The notes below the pieces were generated by a model that made no database searches, was not told where the DNA came from, and worked only from the letters and a program-made list of their open reading frames with translations. From DAIDKA01 sp049792815 (GTDB lineage: Bacteria > Pseudomonadota > Gammaproteobacteria > Steroidobacterales > Steroidobacteraceae), in the NCBI GenBank assembly GCA_049792815.1, contig JBARBG010000133.1:1-64000 (forward strand): a stretch of DNA of 64,000 nt, written 5' to 3'. Each line of letters starts with the position of its first letter. The first letter of the stretch is position 1. Shown here one piece after another: positions 32,297 to 44,412 of the stretch. Made by a program: the position numbers and the translations under genes.

Positions 32297-33679
32297 CTAC
32301 TGCGTGGACAACTCCAGCGCCGCCCCGCCCTGATCCACGGTGTTCAGCGTCACCGGTCGGCGCCACACGCGCCGGATGTATTCGAGCACCTTGCGGCCCC
32401 GGTCCACGTCGATGCCGCGGCCGTCGGTGACGTGGTCATGTTCCAGCTCCAGCGAGCCGTCATTGCGCAGCTGGGCGACGGCGATGTTCGGCGCGCCGAA
32501 GTTGTACTTGGGCGCCAGCAGCGCCTCGTGCAGTGCATGCAAGTCGCGGTCCATGACCTTGATCTGGCCATCGCCACGCGCGGCGAAGCGAAACAGTTCC
32601 AGCTCATCGGCCATCTCGCGGGTCAGGTGATTGCGCACGAATCCGAAGTCATCGTCCTGCTGCATGATCTGCCGGGCGCTGTCCAGGCCCTCCTTCTCGA
32701 TGATCTTTTCCCACAGCGCAAATCCCAGATGGTAGGGATTCACGGCCAGGGCGATCTGCTGGTCCGCCGCCATGGGGCGCACCACGTCCGAGTGGCACTT
32801 GATGGCATCGACGTAGGCCTCCGGCGGCACGAAATCCGCTTCGCGCAGCAAGCGGGCATGCCAGTAGGAGGCCCAGCCCTCGTTCATGATCTGCGTGGCG
32901 AACACCGGATAGAAATAGTACGACTCCTCGCGCACCGCGAGGAAAATGTCGCGTTCCCAGCTTTCCATCTCCGGGGCGTAGTGGGCGATGAACCACAGCA
33001 GGTCGCGCTCCGGATGCGGCGGCACGGGCGCGCGCTTGCGGGTCTCGAACACGCCCTGGGCGGCCACCGGGTCCAGTGAGGCGAAACGACGCCTGAAGTC
33101 ATCATCCACCAGCGCCTTCGCATCGGGCAGGAATTCAGGGTAGCGCTCGCGGCGCAGGCGCTGGTCGATATCGATGTGCTGTTCCAACGCCAGCGCGGCA
33201 TCAAGCGCCGCCTCGACGCGCTGTGCGCCGTGTGCCTCTATGGCCTGCTGGATCTGCCGCGCGTGGCTCGCGGCATGCTCGACGATGTGTTCGCTGACCT
33301 GCTCCTGGCAGCGCCTGAAGAGCAGGTTGTTGCGTGAGAAGTCGGCGTGCCCCAGCACATGGGCGGTCACCAGCACGTTCTCCGCCAGGCCGTTGCCATT
33401 GGACAGGTAGGCATGTCCGGGATTGCCCGGGAACACCACCTCGAACAGGCGCGAGTGCCCCATGTTGCGCTGTATCAGCTGGTAGATGTAGCGCACGCCG
33501 AAAGACCAGTGCGGCATGCGCACCGGCAGCCCGTAGACCGCGATTTCCATCATGAAGGCATCCGGCACGGCTTCGAATTCCACCGGATGGAAGTTCATGC
33601 CCGAACGCGCGGCGAGCTCCTCCATGCGCTGCACGTAGCTGCGCCAGTCACCGGCTGGTCCTGTCACCGGATCACTCAT
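32297..33679 (-). CDS. SpoVR family protein
   Basis: A 460-residue SpoVR/YcgB protein of unknown biochemical function; in enterobacteria it is coexpressed with YeaH and the PrkA-type kinase under stress. Conserved segments include FHPVEFEAVPDAFMMEIA, the histidine-containing AHVLGHADFSRNN, and MNEGWASYWHARLL. The ATG at 33679 overlaps the yeaH stop by 4 bases (ATGA), indicating coupled translation; an in-frame start at 33727 would lie inside yeaH. It is the third gene of the operon. Confidence 0.94.
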   Translation of the reverse strand: MSDPVTGPAGDWRSYVQRMEELAARSGMNFHPVEFEAVPDAFMMEIAVYGLPVRMPHWSFGVRYIYQLIQRNMGHSRLFEVVFPGNPGHAYLSNGNGLAENVLVTAHVLGHADFSRNNLLFRRCQEQVSEHIVEHAASHARQIQQAIEAHGAQRVEAALDAALALEQHIDIDQRLRRERYPEFLPDAKALVDDDFRRRFASLDPVAAQGVFETRKRAPVPPHPERDLLWFIAHYAPEMESWERDIFLAVREESYYFYPVFATQIMNEGWASYWHARLLREADFVPPEAYVDAIKCHSDVVRPMAADQQIALAVNPYHLGFALWEKIIEKEGLDSARQIMQQDDDFGFVRNHLTREMADELELFRFAARGDGQIKVMDRDLHALHEALLAPKYNFGAPNIAVAQLRNDGSLELEHDHVTDGRGIDVDRGRKVLEYIRRVWRRPVTLNTVDQGGAALELSTQ

Positions 33680-34833
33680 TCGCCTGCCGTGGCCTCCGCG
33701 GTGAAGAAATGTCGTACCGCGCCCCACACACCGTCGAAATCATCGATGACGTAGCTCGCCACCGGCTGGCCGTTGGCGGCGGCATCGGCAAACAGGCGGC
33801 CGGTCTCGGTGGCCAGCTGCCGCGACAGGCCCGATGCAACCTCCACGTAACCGGAGAAGCAGGCCTTGGTGGCGATGTCACTGAGGGCCTCCTCGGACGT
33901 CGCATGGTCCCCAATGCTGTTGTCGCCGTCGGAGGCGTAGAACAGGTAGATGTTGTGGCGCGACGGATTGAAGCGCGCGTCGATGATCTCGCGCACTTTG
34001 TTCAGGCCCGTCGAGGCCACGGTGCCACCGGTGCCCGTGACCTGGAAAAACTCCGCTTCGGGGAATTCCCAGGCGTCGGTGGTGTGGGCCACGAACACCG
34101 TTTCCAGCGAGCGGTATTCGCGGCGCAGGCCCTGCACCACCCAGAAGAAAAAAGTCTTGGCGAGCTTGCGGTCGCGGTCGGACATGCTCCCCGATACATC
34201 CAGCATGAAGAAAACGACGGCGTGAATGGCCGGCTGGCGCCGACGGGCCAGCTGCCTGAAGCGCAGGTCCTCGTCGGTGAAGGATTTGGGCCCGCCCAGC
34301 CCCTGGCGCTTGACCAGCTCCTTGATGGAGCGGCGCCGATCCAGGCGCGAGCGCGCGCCGCGCTTATCCCAGCCCTCACGCACCCAGTCACTGTCATCGG
34401 ACGGGCCGACGCGCGCCTTCAAGTTGGGCAGCTGCATCTCCTCCCACAACCAGTCGACGATGTCGTCGATCTTGATTTCCAGCATCAGCTGGATGCCGCC
34501 CTCGCCCTGGCCGCCATCGCCTTTCTCCGAACCCCGGTCCGGCTGGCCATCCGCCAGCACGTCGCCGGCCTTGGCCTCGCCCTGGCCCACGCCCTGTGAC
34601 TCCCCGGGATTGCGTAAGCGGAAGTGGTAGTGCTCCAGCATCCGCACCGGCACGCGCACCGTGCGCGCCGTATCGTTGATGACATCGCCGTTGGCGATGA
34701 TCTTGGGCAGGTGTTCGCGCACCGCCTCGCGCACCTTCTCGTCGTGCCGCAGCCAGTCGCGCGCGCCGCGCGAGAACAGGTCGTACCACCTGGCAAGCCC
34801 CAGGGAACTGGAATCGTCGCCGCTCGCAGCCAT
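33676..34833 (-). CDS. YeaH/YhbH family protein (DUF444, VWA-like)
   Basis: A 385-residue protein with a charged N-terminal half and a von Willebrand A-like domain beginning near 205. The metal-ion site reads DVSGSMS (212-218). A glycine-rich linker (about 78-115, GQGEGG) is typical of the family. It acts with the PrkA-type kinase and SpoVR; a moxR-like role for the kinase with this VWA partner has been suggested for the family. It lies 21 bases after the prkA stop. Confidence 0.94.
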   Translation of the reverse strand: MAASGDDSSSLGLARWYDLFSRGARDWLRHDEKVREAVREHLPKIIANGDVINDTARTVRVPVRMLEHYHFRLRNPGESQGVGQGEAKAGDVLADGQPDRGSEKGDGGQGEGGIQLMLEIKIDDIVDWLWEEMQLPNLKARVGPSDDSDWVREGWDKRGARSRLDRRRSIKELVKRQGLGGPKSFTDEDLRFRQLARRRQPAIHAVVFFMLDVSGSMSDRDRKLAKTFFFWVVQGLRREYRSLETVFVAHTTDAWEFPEAEFFQVTGTGGTVASTGLNKVREIIDARFNPSRHNIYLFYASDGDNSIGDHATSEEALSDIATKACFSGYVEVASGLSRQLATETGRLFADAAANGQPVASYVIDDFDGVWGAVRHFFTAEATAGE

Positions 34834-34854
34834 GACCCGTCCTTTGCTGGCGTC

Positions 34855-36801
34855 TTACTCCTGTGCCAGCAGTGTCGTGACGTAGCTCAGCGCTTCCTTC
34901 GCGCTGTGCTCATCGTAACCATACTCCTTGATGAGTCGCTCCTGAACCACGGAAATCTTCTGCCGCGCCTCATCATCGGGCCGCGCGGTCGAGGTCACCA
35001 GCCGCAGCACGTCGCGGCGCTCCTCGAACAGGTACTGCTCGATGGCCTCGCGCATGCGCGCGTGGCTCGCCAGATGGAATTTTTCGCCGGCCTTGAAGGC
35101 GACCATGGCCTTGCGCACCACCTCCTGGCGGAACGACAGCTTGCCGGAGTCGGAGACCTTGATCTTCTCCTCGACCTGGCGCAGGAAGCGCTCATCCGCC
35201 GGACGTGTTTCACCCGTGATCGGATCGGTCACCTGGCGGTGATCCAGGGAGGCCTCCACCTCATCCAGATATTTCTCCAGCAGCTGCTGGGCCTCGGCCT
35301 CGAAGGACGCGAACATGGCCCGGTGCACGTCCTCCTTCACCCAGCGGTTGTAGAATTCCTTGCGCGCCGTCACCAGGTGGTCGACCCACAGCTTCTTGTG
35401 CTTGCTCTCCATGCGCGCATCGCTGTCGATGGCGTCCTTGAGCGCCAGCAACAGCTCCATGCTGGTGAGACTGTGGGTATTGCCGCGGGTGATGGCATTG
35501 GAAAGGGCGTTGATCACGAAGCGCGGACTGACACCGGTCAGGCCCTCGTCGGTACTCTCGGCCTTCAGGCGCGCGGCTTCCGACTCCGGCACACCCTCGA
35601 CTGACTCACCTGAATACAACCGCAGCTTCTTCGCCAGGTCCAGGCCCTCGCGCTCCGGCTTGGTGAGCCGCGTCAGGATGGCGAACACCGAGGCCAGGTC
35701 CAGCACATGCGGATCCAGGTGAACGTCGCGAAACGCCGGGGCACCGGTCACCAGTTTCTTGTAGATGCGCGCCTCGTCCTGGTAGGACAGGGAGTACGGC
35801 ACCTTGATGATGACCATTCGGTCCAGCAGCGCCTCGTTCTCCTTTTCCTGCAGGAATTTGTGGAATTCGGCGAGGTTCGTATGGGCGAGTATCGTCTCGT
35901 CGAGGTGAATGAGCGGGAAACGCGACACCTTGACGTTCTTCTCCTGGGTCATGGTCAGCAGCAGGTAGAGGAATTCACGCTTGACCTTCAGGATCTCGAT
36001 CATCTCGAGCAAGCCGCGGCTGGCGGCATACACGGCGCCCGACCATGACCAGGCGCGCGGATCGCCTTCGTCGCCGATCTGCGCGACCTTGGCGAGGTCC
36101 ACCGACCCCACCAGGTCGGCGATGTCCGCGGTGGTCGGGTCGTGGGGCGCGTAGGTGCCCACGCCGATGCGCGAAGCCTCCGATATGAAGATGCGTTCCA
36201 CCGGAACGCGCGCGAAATCGCTCTCGAACTCGCGCTCCACGTACTCACGGGCCCAGGGCGAGAGCTCACCTTGGATCTCGACCCCATAACGTTCGCGGAA
36301 CTCGGCGCGCAGACTCGCCGGCACCAGGTTCAGCGGGTTCTCGCGCAGCGGCGAGCCCTTGATGCCGTACAGGGCGCCAGCGTCGGTGCGGCTGTATTCC
36401 TCCAGACCGCGCTTCATCAGGATCGCCAGGGTCGATTTGCCGCCGGAGGGCGGCCCCAGCAGCAGCAGCAGGCGCCGACCCACGTCGGATCCGGCGGCCG
36501 CGGCCTTGAAGTAGTCGACGACCCGCGACAGCGGTTCATCGATGCCGAACAGTTCGCGACGGAACAGGGAGCGCGCCTTGAGGCTGTCGCCACCTTCTTC
36601 GTTGCCGTGACCGTGCCAGCGCAACATGTCCCAGATGTACTGATGGCTGCTGCGCGCGGCGGCCGCGGGATTCGCCGCGACCACCTCCGTCAGGAACTCG
36701 CCAAAAGTGCCTTCCCACTTCTGCGAGCGATGCAGCTTGCTGAATGAACTCAAGGACTCCAGGAAGTCCTTGCGCTTGATCGGATCCTCTCGCGTACTCA
36801 T
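34855..36801 (-). CDS. PrkA-type serine protein kinase / AAA+ protein
   Basis: A 648-residue protein homologous to YeaG and Bacillus PrkA. The N-terminal AAA domain has Walker A GPPSGGKST (116-124); the C-terminal part is the PrkA kinase-like domain. Members phosphorylate serine residues or act as AAA+ proteases or remodelers in starvation responses. GGAGGG before the ATG is a strong Shine-Dalgarno. It heads the prkA-yeaH-spoVR operon, the conserved gammaproteobacterial order. Confidence 0.94.
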   Translation of the reverse strand: MSTREDPIKRKDFLESLSSFSKLHRSQKWEGTFGEFLTEVVAANPAAAARSSHQYIWDMLRWHGHGNEEGGDSLKARSLFRRELFGIDEPLSRVVDYFKAAAAGSDVGRRLLLLLGPPSGGKSTLAILMKRGLEEYSRTDAGALYGIKGSPLRENPLNLVPASLRAEFRERYGVEIQGELSPWAREYVEREFESDFARVPVERIFISEASRIGVGTYAPHDPTTADIADLVGSVDLAKVAQIGDEGDPRAWSWSGAVYAASRGLLEMIEILKVKREFLYLLLTMTQEKNVKVSRFPLIHLDETILAHTNLAEFHKFLQEKENEALLDRMVIIKVPYSLSYQDEARIYKKLVTGAPAFRDVHLDPHVLDLASVFAILTRLTKPEREGLDLAKKLRLYSGESVEGVPESEAARLKAESTDEGLTGVSPRFVINALSNAITRGNTHSLTSMELLLALKDAIDSDARMESKHKKLWVDHLVTARKEFYNRWVKEDVHRAMFASFEAEAQQLLEKYLDEVEASLDHRQVTDPITGETRPADERFLRQVEEKIKVSDSGKLSFRQEVVRKAMVAFKAGEKFHLASHARMREAIEQYLFEERRDVLRLVTSTARPDDEARQKISVVQERLIKEYGYDEHSAKEALSYVTTLLAQE

Positions 36802-37298
36802 CGGCCTTCCCTCCGGCGCTGAGCGCTCGCCCTAACGTAAGTCCGTTGCATGCCAAGTAACGTGATCGGCCTCAAGGTCTTCACACACCATACTCATAAC
36901 TACGTCAGTTCATGTAAGCGGTTGACCGTCGCGCAGCCTGTGCGGTTCCGCGCGTCGGAATTCCGGCTCAGGTAGCTGTATGCAGCATTCGGGCCTGGCT
37001 GCTTCGTCAGACGTGATCGAATGCTCACCTGGACGAGTTGCCGGCATCCTTCAGCCTGGGCCACGCAGAGGCGGGCGCGGCGGTGCAGCGCGGCCCCGAC
37101 CCGGCTACGGCCTTGGCCCCGGATGGCTGTCCCGCCGTCACGGCAGGTGAAATTTCTGCATCGCCAGCGGGCGCCGGCCGGTCGCTTCGCACCAAAGTGC
37201 AACAGCGTTGCGGTGCGCTTGCGCTAGAATCGTGGTCAAAGCGGGCCACCGCCGCCAAGCCCTTGAAACTTTTGTCCCGATTGCCACTCTGAACTGCG
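36802..37298. other. Gap of about 500 bases between prkA and the next lipoprotein gene
   Basis: No convincing gene: short frames on both strands are Arg/Pro/Ala-rich chance readings. The left part must hold the prkA promoter (minus strand; a TATGGT hexamer occurs near 36890) and the right part the promoter of the gene at 37299 (TAGAAT at 37225-37230). Confidence 0.5.
37225..37230 (+). promoter_or_regulatory. -10 TAGAAT upstream of the lipoprotein gene at 37299
   Basis: A near-consensus -10 in the context GCTAGAAT. No good -35 at 16-18 bases. It predicts a leader of about 60 bases, unlike the short-spaced promoters noted elsewhere. Confidence 0.35.
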
Positions 37299-38051
37299 AT
37301 GCCCAACACCCCTTGTCACCGCCTCATGGCCCTTCTGGGATGCCTGATGCTTACCGGCCTGGGCAGTTGCGAGTCGGTGCGGGTGCATGACACCGCACCA
37401 CCCAACTACAGCATCGCGGGGACGTGGGAGCTCAACCCGGCCCTGAGCTCGGATGAGAACAAGGTTCTTGCTTCGCTTCAGCCCAAGCCAAAAGGCGGGA
37501 GAAAAGGGCCGGCCAATGGCTCCGGACCGGATGCCAAGCCCGCTCCCGAGGTCATCAATGACCCCACCACCGATCTGCCGCCCATCGATCTGTCGAACAA
37601 TGGTCGCGGCCAGGGGCTATATGGCAATGGCAGCTACAACGAGCGCAATCTCTATCGGCCGCCCCTGGATTTCCAGAACAATGCCCTGCTGGGCGGCCAA
37701 TGGCTGAAAATCCGGCAAAACGACACCGAGGTGAGCATCGTGAATGCCGCCACCTCCCGCAGCTACACCGCGGGGGAGCACAGCGTGGTCTCGGTGCCCA
37801 GCGGGGTCGCCGACCAGGATTCAGGCTGGTCCGGGCGCGACTACGTGATCTACCTCAAGCCGCAGATCGGACCCTCCGTCAGGGAAACGTACACCCTGTC
37901 GGCGGATGGGCGGCAGCTGCTGGTCAAAATCGAGGTCGGCAGTGAGGGACGCAACCGGGCCATAAAGGTGACCCGCACCTATGATCGCAGCACCCGGGAT
38001 CCGAACTCCTTCCAGCAGACCCTCCAGGTGACCCTGCCCCCCACCGACTGA
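37299..38051 (+). CDS. Hypothetical lipoprotein (250 aa)
   Basis: No family recognised. The signal peptide ends in a lipobox LGSC (Cys24). The mature part has a proline/lysine/glycine-rich linker (about 60-100), then a beta-rich domain with GGQWLKIRQNDTEVSIVNAAT and VRETYTLSADGRQLLVKIEV, reminiscent of small beta-barrel or lipocalin-like periplasmic domains. It lies about 100 bases before the lytS-like gene on the same strand and could be in its regulon. Confidence 0.75.
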   Translation: MPNTPCHRLMALLGCLMLTGLGSCESVRVHDTAPPNYSIAGTWELNPALSSDENKVLASLQPKPKGGRKGPANGSGPDAKPAPEVINDPTTDLPPIDLSNNGRGQGLYGNGSYNERNLYRPPLDFQNNALLGGQWLKIRQNDTEVSIVNAATSRSYTAGEHSVVSVPSGVADQDSGWSGRDYVIYLKPQIGPSVRETYTLSADGRQLLVKIEVGSEGRNRAIKVTRTYDRSTRDPNSFQQTLQVTLPPTD

Positions 38052-38136
38052 CCGCCACTGGTTCCGCTTTGACGGCCATTCATGGGCCGGCCCGTGCCGC
38101 TCGCGACGCAGACTGTTCCCGGCGATCTCAACCGCC

Positions 38137-38142
38137 TATCCT
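38137..38142 (+). promoter_or_regulatory. -10-like TATCCT before the LytS-family gene
   Basis: TATCCT followed by T and a G-run, 6 bases before the GTG start at 38149. The G-run could act as a ribosome site, but the predicted transcription start falls at the GTG. Confidence 0.4.
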
Positions 38143-38148
38143 TGGGGG

Positions 38149-39384
38149 GTGAACTCCACCAGCCTCACCTTGCCCCAAACGGCCGCCCAGAGCGTTGACG
38201 CCGAGCCTGATTCCCGGGCCCAGGGGCGCGCGGACGCCACCGAATACCGCCCGCTGAGCCGCACCGAACTGCTGCTCATCCTGGGGTTCTGGCTCCTGAT
38301 CGGGACCCTCACCTCGGCAAATTATCTGATCGAGCCGCGCGCGCACGGGCCGTGGCAGCCGCTGGTGCCCTTTGCCACGACCATGGTGACCTTCTCCAAC
38401 TCCCTCCTGTGGTGTGCGGTCACCCCGACCATCATCTGGGTTGCCAGCCGCCTGCCACTTGAGCGCACCCGCTGGCCCACGCGGCTGATGTTCGTGGTCA
38501 TCGGTGTGCTCCTGGCGATCGTCATCGATCTCGCCACCGCCTACGTGCGCGAGCATCTCTTCTATCCTTCCACACCGCTCACCCCGGATATGCTCGGAAT
38601 GCAGCGCCTGCGGCGGCTGTGGTTCGTGAACGACTTCATCGTCTTTGTGGCAGTGCTCGCCGCGGGCTTTGCGCGCAATTACTTCTGGCGCTACCAGGTG
38701 CGACGCGAAGAGGCCGTGCGCCTGCAGGCCCAGGCCGCACAGCTTCAGGCCCAGCTGGCGGATGCCAGACTGTCGGCGCTGCGCACGCAGTTGAATCCGC
38801 ACTTCCTGTTCAACACCCTGCATGCGGTGTCGGCGCTGGTTGAGCGCGATCCGCGTGGCGTGCGGCGCATGATTGCGCGCCTGAGCGAGCTGTTGCGCAC
38901 ATCGCTGGATGAGGCCGATGAGCCCGAAGTGCCGCTGCAGCGCGAACTGACCTTCACCGAGCGCTACCTGGATGTCATCCAGATCCGTTTCCAGGGCCAT
39001 CTGCAGGTCGAGATGCACGTGGATGACAATGTGCGCGATGCGCTGGTGCCCAATCTCATCCTGCAGCCGCTGGTGGAGAATGCCATCAAGCACGGCATCA
39101 GCAAGTTGAGCAGCGGCGGCCACATCGAGGTCTGCGCCACCCGCGAGGGCGAGCGCGTGATCCTCACGGTGCGTGACAACGGTCCTGATGTCAGCCTGGA
39201 ACAACCCCCCTCGGCGCACAGCCTGGGGCTGCGCAACACGCGGGCCCGCCTGGCCGCGCTCTACGGTCCCATCCAGAGCCTCACCCTCAAGCACGCCGCC
39301 AGCGGCGGCCTGATCGCCGAGGTCTCCCTGCCCTATCACACGCAGAATGACCTGCGCACCTTCGCAGTAGCCACTCCCGCTTAG
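38149..39384 (+). CDS. LytS/AlgZ-family sensor histidine kinase
   Basis: A 411-residue membrane kinase. Four hydrophobic segments (about 40-60, 75-100, 113-132, 158-175) form the sensor region; a short coiled coil of AQ repeats leads into the His-kinase domain LRTQLNPHFLFNTL with the phosphoacceptor His218 and the ATPase NAIKHGISK and VRDNGPD. The start is GTG. It is paired with the LytTR regulator 9 bases downstream and resembles the AlgZ-AlgR and LytS-LytR systems. The signal is unknown. Confidence 0.92.
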   Translation: MNSTSLTLPQTAAQSVDAEPDSRAQGRADATEYRPLSRTELLLILGFWLLIGTLTSANYLIEPRAHGPWQPLVPFATTMVTFSNSLLWCAVTPTIIWVASRLPLERTRWPTRLMFVVIGVLLAIVIDLATAYVREHLFYPSTPLTPDMLGMQRLRRLWFVNDFIVFVAVLAAGFARNYFWRYQVRREEAVRLQAQAAQLQAQLADARLSALRTQLNPHFLFNTLHAVSALVERDPRGVRRMIARLSELLRTSLDEADEPEVPLQRELTFTERYLDVIQIRFQGHLQVEMHVDDNVRDALVPNLILQPLVENAIKHGISKLSSGGHIEVCATREGERVILTVRDNGPDVSLEQPPSAHSLGLRNTRARLAALYGPIQSLTLKHAASGGLIAEVSLPYHTQNDLRTFAVATPA

Positions 39385-39393
39385 AGACTGCCG

Positions 39394-40239
39394 ATGACGG
39401 CGCCAAACCTGCGCGTACTGATCGTCGATGACGAGGCGCTGGGACGTCAGCGTGTGGAGGATCTGTTGCGGCATGAGGAAGGCGTCGAGATCGCGGGCTT
39501 CGCGGACAACGGTGATGCCGCTATCGAAGCCATCCGCAGCCTCAAGCCCGACCTGGTGTTCCTTGACGTGCAGATGCCACGGCGCACCGGCCTGGAAGTG
39601 GTGCGGGACATCGGCCCGGAGAACATGCCGCCGACGATTTTCGTGACCGCCTATGACCACTATGCGCTCGATGCCTTCGATGTCGCCGCCGTCGACTACC
39701 TGGTCAAGCCCTTCGATGACGAGCGTTTCGAACAGGCCTTCCAGCGCGCCCGCAAAACGATCGGTCTCGCCGAGCTCGGCAAGCTCTCCGAACGGCTGCG
39801 CACCGTGCTCAACATCGGCATCGGGGCGCCCGTGGGAGCAGCCGCGGCGGCGCCACTCGCGGCCAGCGGCACGCTCTCGGACTCCCCGGCAACCGGGTAT
39901 CTGGAGCGCATCGCCGTGGAAATGCGCGGCCAGGTACGCGTCGTTCCGGTCGCGACCATCGAGTACATCGCGGCTAGCGGTCCGTATGCGGAGATCCACG
40001 TCGGTGATCGCACCTACATCATCCGCGAGCGCATGCAGACGCTCGAGGAGCGCCTGGACCCCACTCACTTCTTCCGCATCCACCGCTCGGTGATCGTGAA
40101 GCTGGAGCAAATCGAGACCCTGCTGCGCGAGGCAGGTGGCGACTACGCCGTGCAGCTGCGCTGCGGCGCGCGGCTGTCGGTGAGCCGCAACCGGGTCGAG
40201 CCGCTTGAAAAATGGATGGGCCTGGCCAAGGCCCGCTGA
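39394..40239 (+). CDS. LytTR-family response regulator
   Basis: A 281-residue regulator. The receiver domain has the acidic pair DDE (12-14), phosphoacceptor Asp58 in LVFLDVQMPRRTG, and KPFDDERF. The C-terminal LytTR DNA-binding domain includes YLERIAVEMRG, VATIEYIAASGPYAEIHVGDRTYIIRERM and the RIHRSVIV strand. An Ala/Gly-rich linker joins them. It probably controls envelope, virulence-type or efflux functions; the convergent MATE gene is a neighbour but not in the operon. Confidence 0.93.
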   Translation: MTAPNLRVLIVDDEALGRQRVEDLLRHEEGVEIAGFADNGDAAIEAIRSLKPDLVFLDVQMPRRTGLEVVRDIGPENMPPTIFVTAYDHYALDAFDVAAVDYLVKPFDDERFEQAFQRARKTIGLAELGKLSERLRTVLNIGIGAPVGAAAAAPLAASGTLSDSPATGYLERIAVEMRGQVRVVPVATIEYIAASGPYAEIHVGDRTYIIRERMQTLEERLDPTHFFRIHRSVIVKLEQIETLLREAGGDYAVQLRCGARLSVSRNRVEPLEKWMGLAKAR

Positions 40240-40242
40240 AGA

Positions 40243-41676
40243 TCACAGGCGGATCTGCTGCCACGCCCCGAGCCGCCAGCGGCCGAACAGCGTCGAGCCG
40301 AGCAGCAGGATGTAGATGATCACCGCGACCCAGCCGCCGGAGGCGCCGTAGCCCAGCTGCGGCAGAAAATGCAGGAAGCCCCCGCCCGGCGCGAAGGTCA
40401 GGATGTGCGCCAGCGGCACGAACACGAACCAGGACAGCACCAGCACCAGGGCTCCCGGGACCAGGCTGTCCCCGGCGCCTCGCAGACAGAAGCTGCTGGC
40501 GATATTGAGCCCGTCGAAAAACTGGTAGGCCGCCGCAAACCACAGCAGTAGCGCCGCCTGGCTGAGCACCGCCGCGGCGGCCGCATCCTTGGAAGACAGC
40601 AGCCACGGCAGCACCCAGGGCCCCGCCAGCGCCAGCAGCACGCCGATGCCGCCCATGAGGATCGCGGCCATCACGATGACGTGCGAGCCGATCTGCATCG
40701 CCCAGGCCCGATTGCCGGCCCCTATGGACTGACCCACCAGGGTCGTTCCAGCCTGCGCCACGCCGACGCCGGGCATATAGGCGATGGCGGTCGAGGCCAT
40801 CACCAGCTGCGTGGCCGCGCCCTCCACCGCGCCCAGCCGCACCTGCATCAGCTGGAACAGCGAAATGCCGATCAGGTCCGAAGCCCCGGTCAGGCCCATC
40901 GGAAACCCCAGGCGGAACTGGGCCCACAGCACCGACGCGCGCGGGCGCCACATCAGATGGGTGTGATAGTTGCGCCGGTATCGCCCCGACAGGAACACCG
41001 CCAGGGCGCTGGCCAGTCCCACACCCTGGGCGCAGGTGGACGCCCAGGCCGAACCTGCCACGCCCAGGCCCAGATCAAAGATGAACAGCCGGTTCAGCAA
41101 CACATTCACGCCGGTGATGATCACCGTAATGATGACCGTCGTGCGCGGCCGCCCGATGCCGTTGAAGAACCCGAGCACGCCCCAGACTGCGACGCCCAGC
41201 GGCGCTCCGGCCACCCGTGGCGCCCAGAAACGTGCCGCGGTGTCCTCGATGTCATGGCTGATGCCAAAGGGCGCCAGCATGTAATGACTCGACAAGGCCG
41301 CGGCTAAAAACAGCGGCGCGACGCACAAAATGCCCCACAGCCCTGACCAGGTCGCCTGCGCGGCGCGCGCGTAGCGCCCGGCCCCGTAGCACTGTGCGAC
41401 CGTGGTCTGCACGGCCATGCCGGTGCCCGCCAGCAGCAGCACCACGGCGATGACCAGCCAGTTCACCGCCCCGACCCCCGCCAGAGCGGTGGTTGAGATG
41501 TGCCCGATGAACCACAGGTCGGTGAGATTGAGGAGGGTCTGCACGGCGCTGTTGGCGACCAGGGGCAAGGCCAGCGCCAGTACTGCGCGCAGGTCCACAT
41601 GGGCAATACCCGCCCGGTCCACCCGTTGCCCGGGTAGAGTGCTCGGTGACAGCTGTGATGGAGTCGGGGTCTTCAT
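40243..41676 (-). CDS. MATE family multidrug/metabolite exporter
   Basis: A 477-residue inner-membrane protein with about 12 membrane segments in two homologous halves. The first helix LALALPLVANSAVQTLLNLTDLWFIGHIS and PLGVAVWGVLGFFNGIGRPRTTVIITVI are typical of the DinF/NorM-like MATE family. It exports organic cations or metabolites in exchange for Na+ or H+. The ATG at 41676 is chosen because it gives a normal N-terminus; a longer reading adds a non-membrane extension. It stops 3 bases from the LytTR gene end (convergent). Confidence 0.92.
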   Translation of the reverse strand: MKTPTPSQLSPSTLPGQRVDRAGIAHVDLRAVLALALPLVANSAVQTLLNLTDLWFIGHISTTALAGVGAVNWLVIAVVLLLAGTGMAVQTTVAQCYGAGRYARAAQATWSGLWGILCVAPLFLAAALSSHYMLAPFGISHDIEDTAARFWAPRVAGAPLGVAVWGVLGFFNGIGRPRTTVIITVIITGVNVLLNRLFIFDLGLGVAGSAWASTCAQGVGLASALAVFLSGRYRRNYHTHLMWRPRASVLWAQFRLGFPMGLTGASDLIGISLFQLMQVRLGAVEGAATQLVMASTAIAYMPGVGVAQAGTTLVGQSIGAGNRAWAMQIGSHVIVMAAILMGGIGVLLALAGPWVLPWLLSSKDAAAAAVLSQAALLLWFAAAYQFFDGLNIASSFCLRGAGDSLVPGALVLVLSWFVFVPLAHILTFAPGGGFLHFLPQLGYGASGGWVAVIIYILLLGSTLFGRWRLGAWQQIRL

Positions 41677-41773
41677 GGCCAGCCGCCAAGTATGCTCGTA
41701 AGTCCATGATGGTGCAGTTACGTGGGCCAAAAGCGCGTAAAACTGCGCACGAAACTTGCAGGCGGAATGACTC

Positions 41774-44329
<2,556 letters not shown>

Positions 44330-44340
44330 CCCCCCGCCCC

Positions 44341-44358
44341 GGGCCGGCTTGACGGCCC
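44341..44358 (+). terminator. Hairpin after glgP
   Basis: GGGCCG and CGGCCC form a perfect 6-bp stem around GCTTGA, 12 bases after the glgP stop. No T-run follows, so any termination would be weak; it may instead stabilise the glgP mRNA end. Confidence 0.35.
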
Positions 44359-44412
44359 CGCCGACGCAGCATAGCGTTGCCTGCCCCGCAGCGTTCGGGG
44401 CTGGAGGAGAGC

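Noticed and set aside
36831..36895. A sigma-54 promoter before prkA
   Set aside because: A TGGCATGC stretch resembles the -24 element, but no TTGCW element follows at the required spacing.
36900..37227. Short frames on both strands in the gap before the lipoprotein gene
   Set aside because: They are rich in Arg, Pro, Ala and Trp, overlap one another, and lack ribosome sites or recognisable domains.
38128..40110. A 660-codon minus-strand frame opposite the LytS/LytTR genes
   Set aside because: Both plus-strand genes have complete domain signatures (His218, Asp58, LytTR). The opposing frame has no recognisable motif and a biased composition typical of antisense frames.
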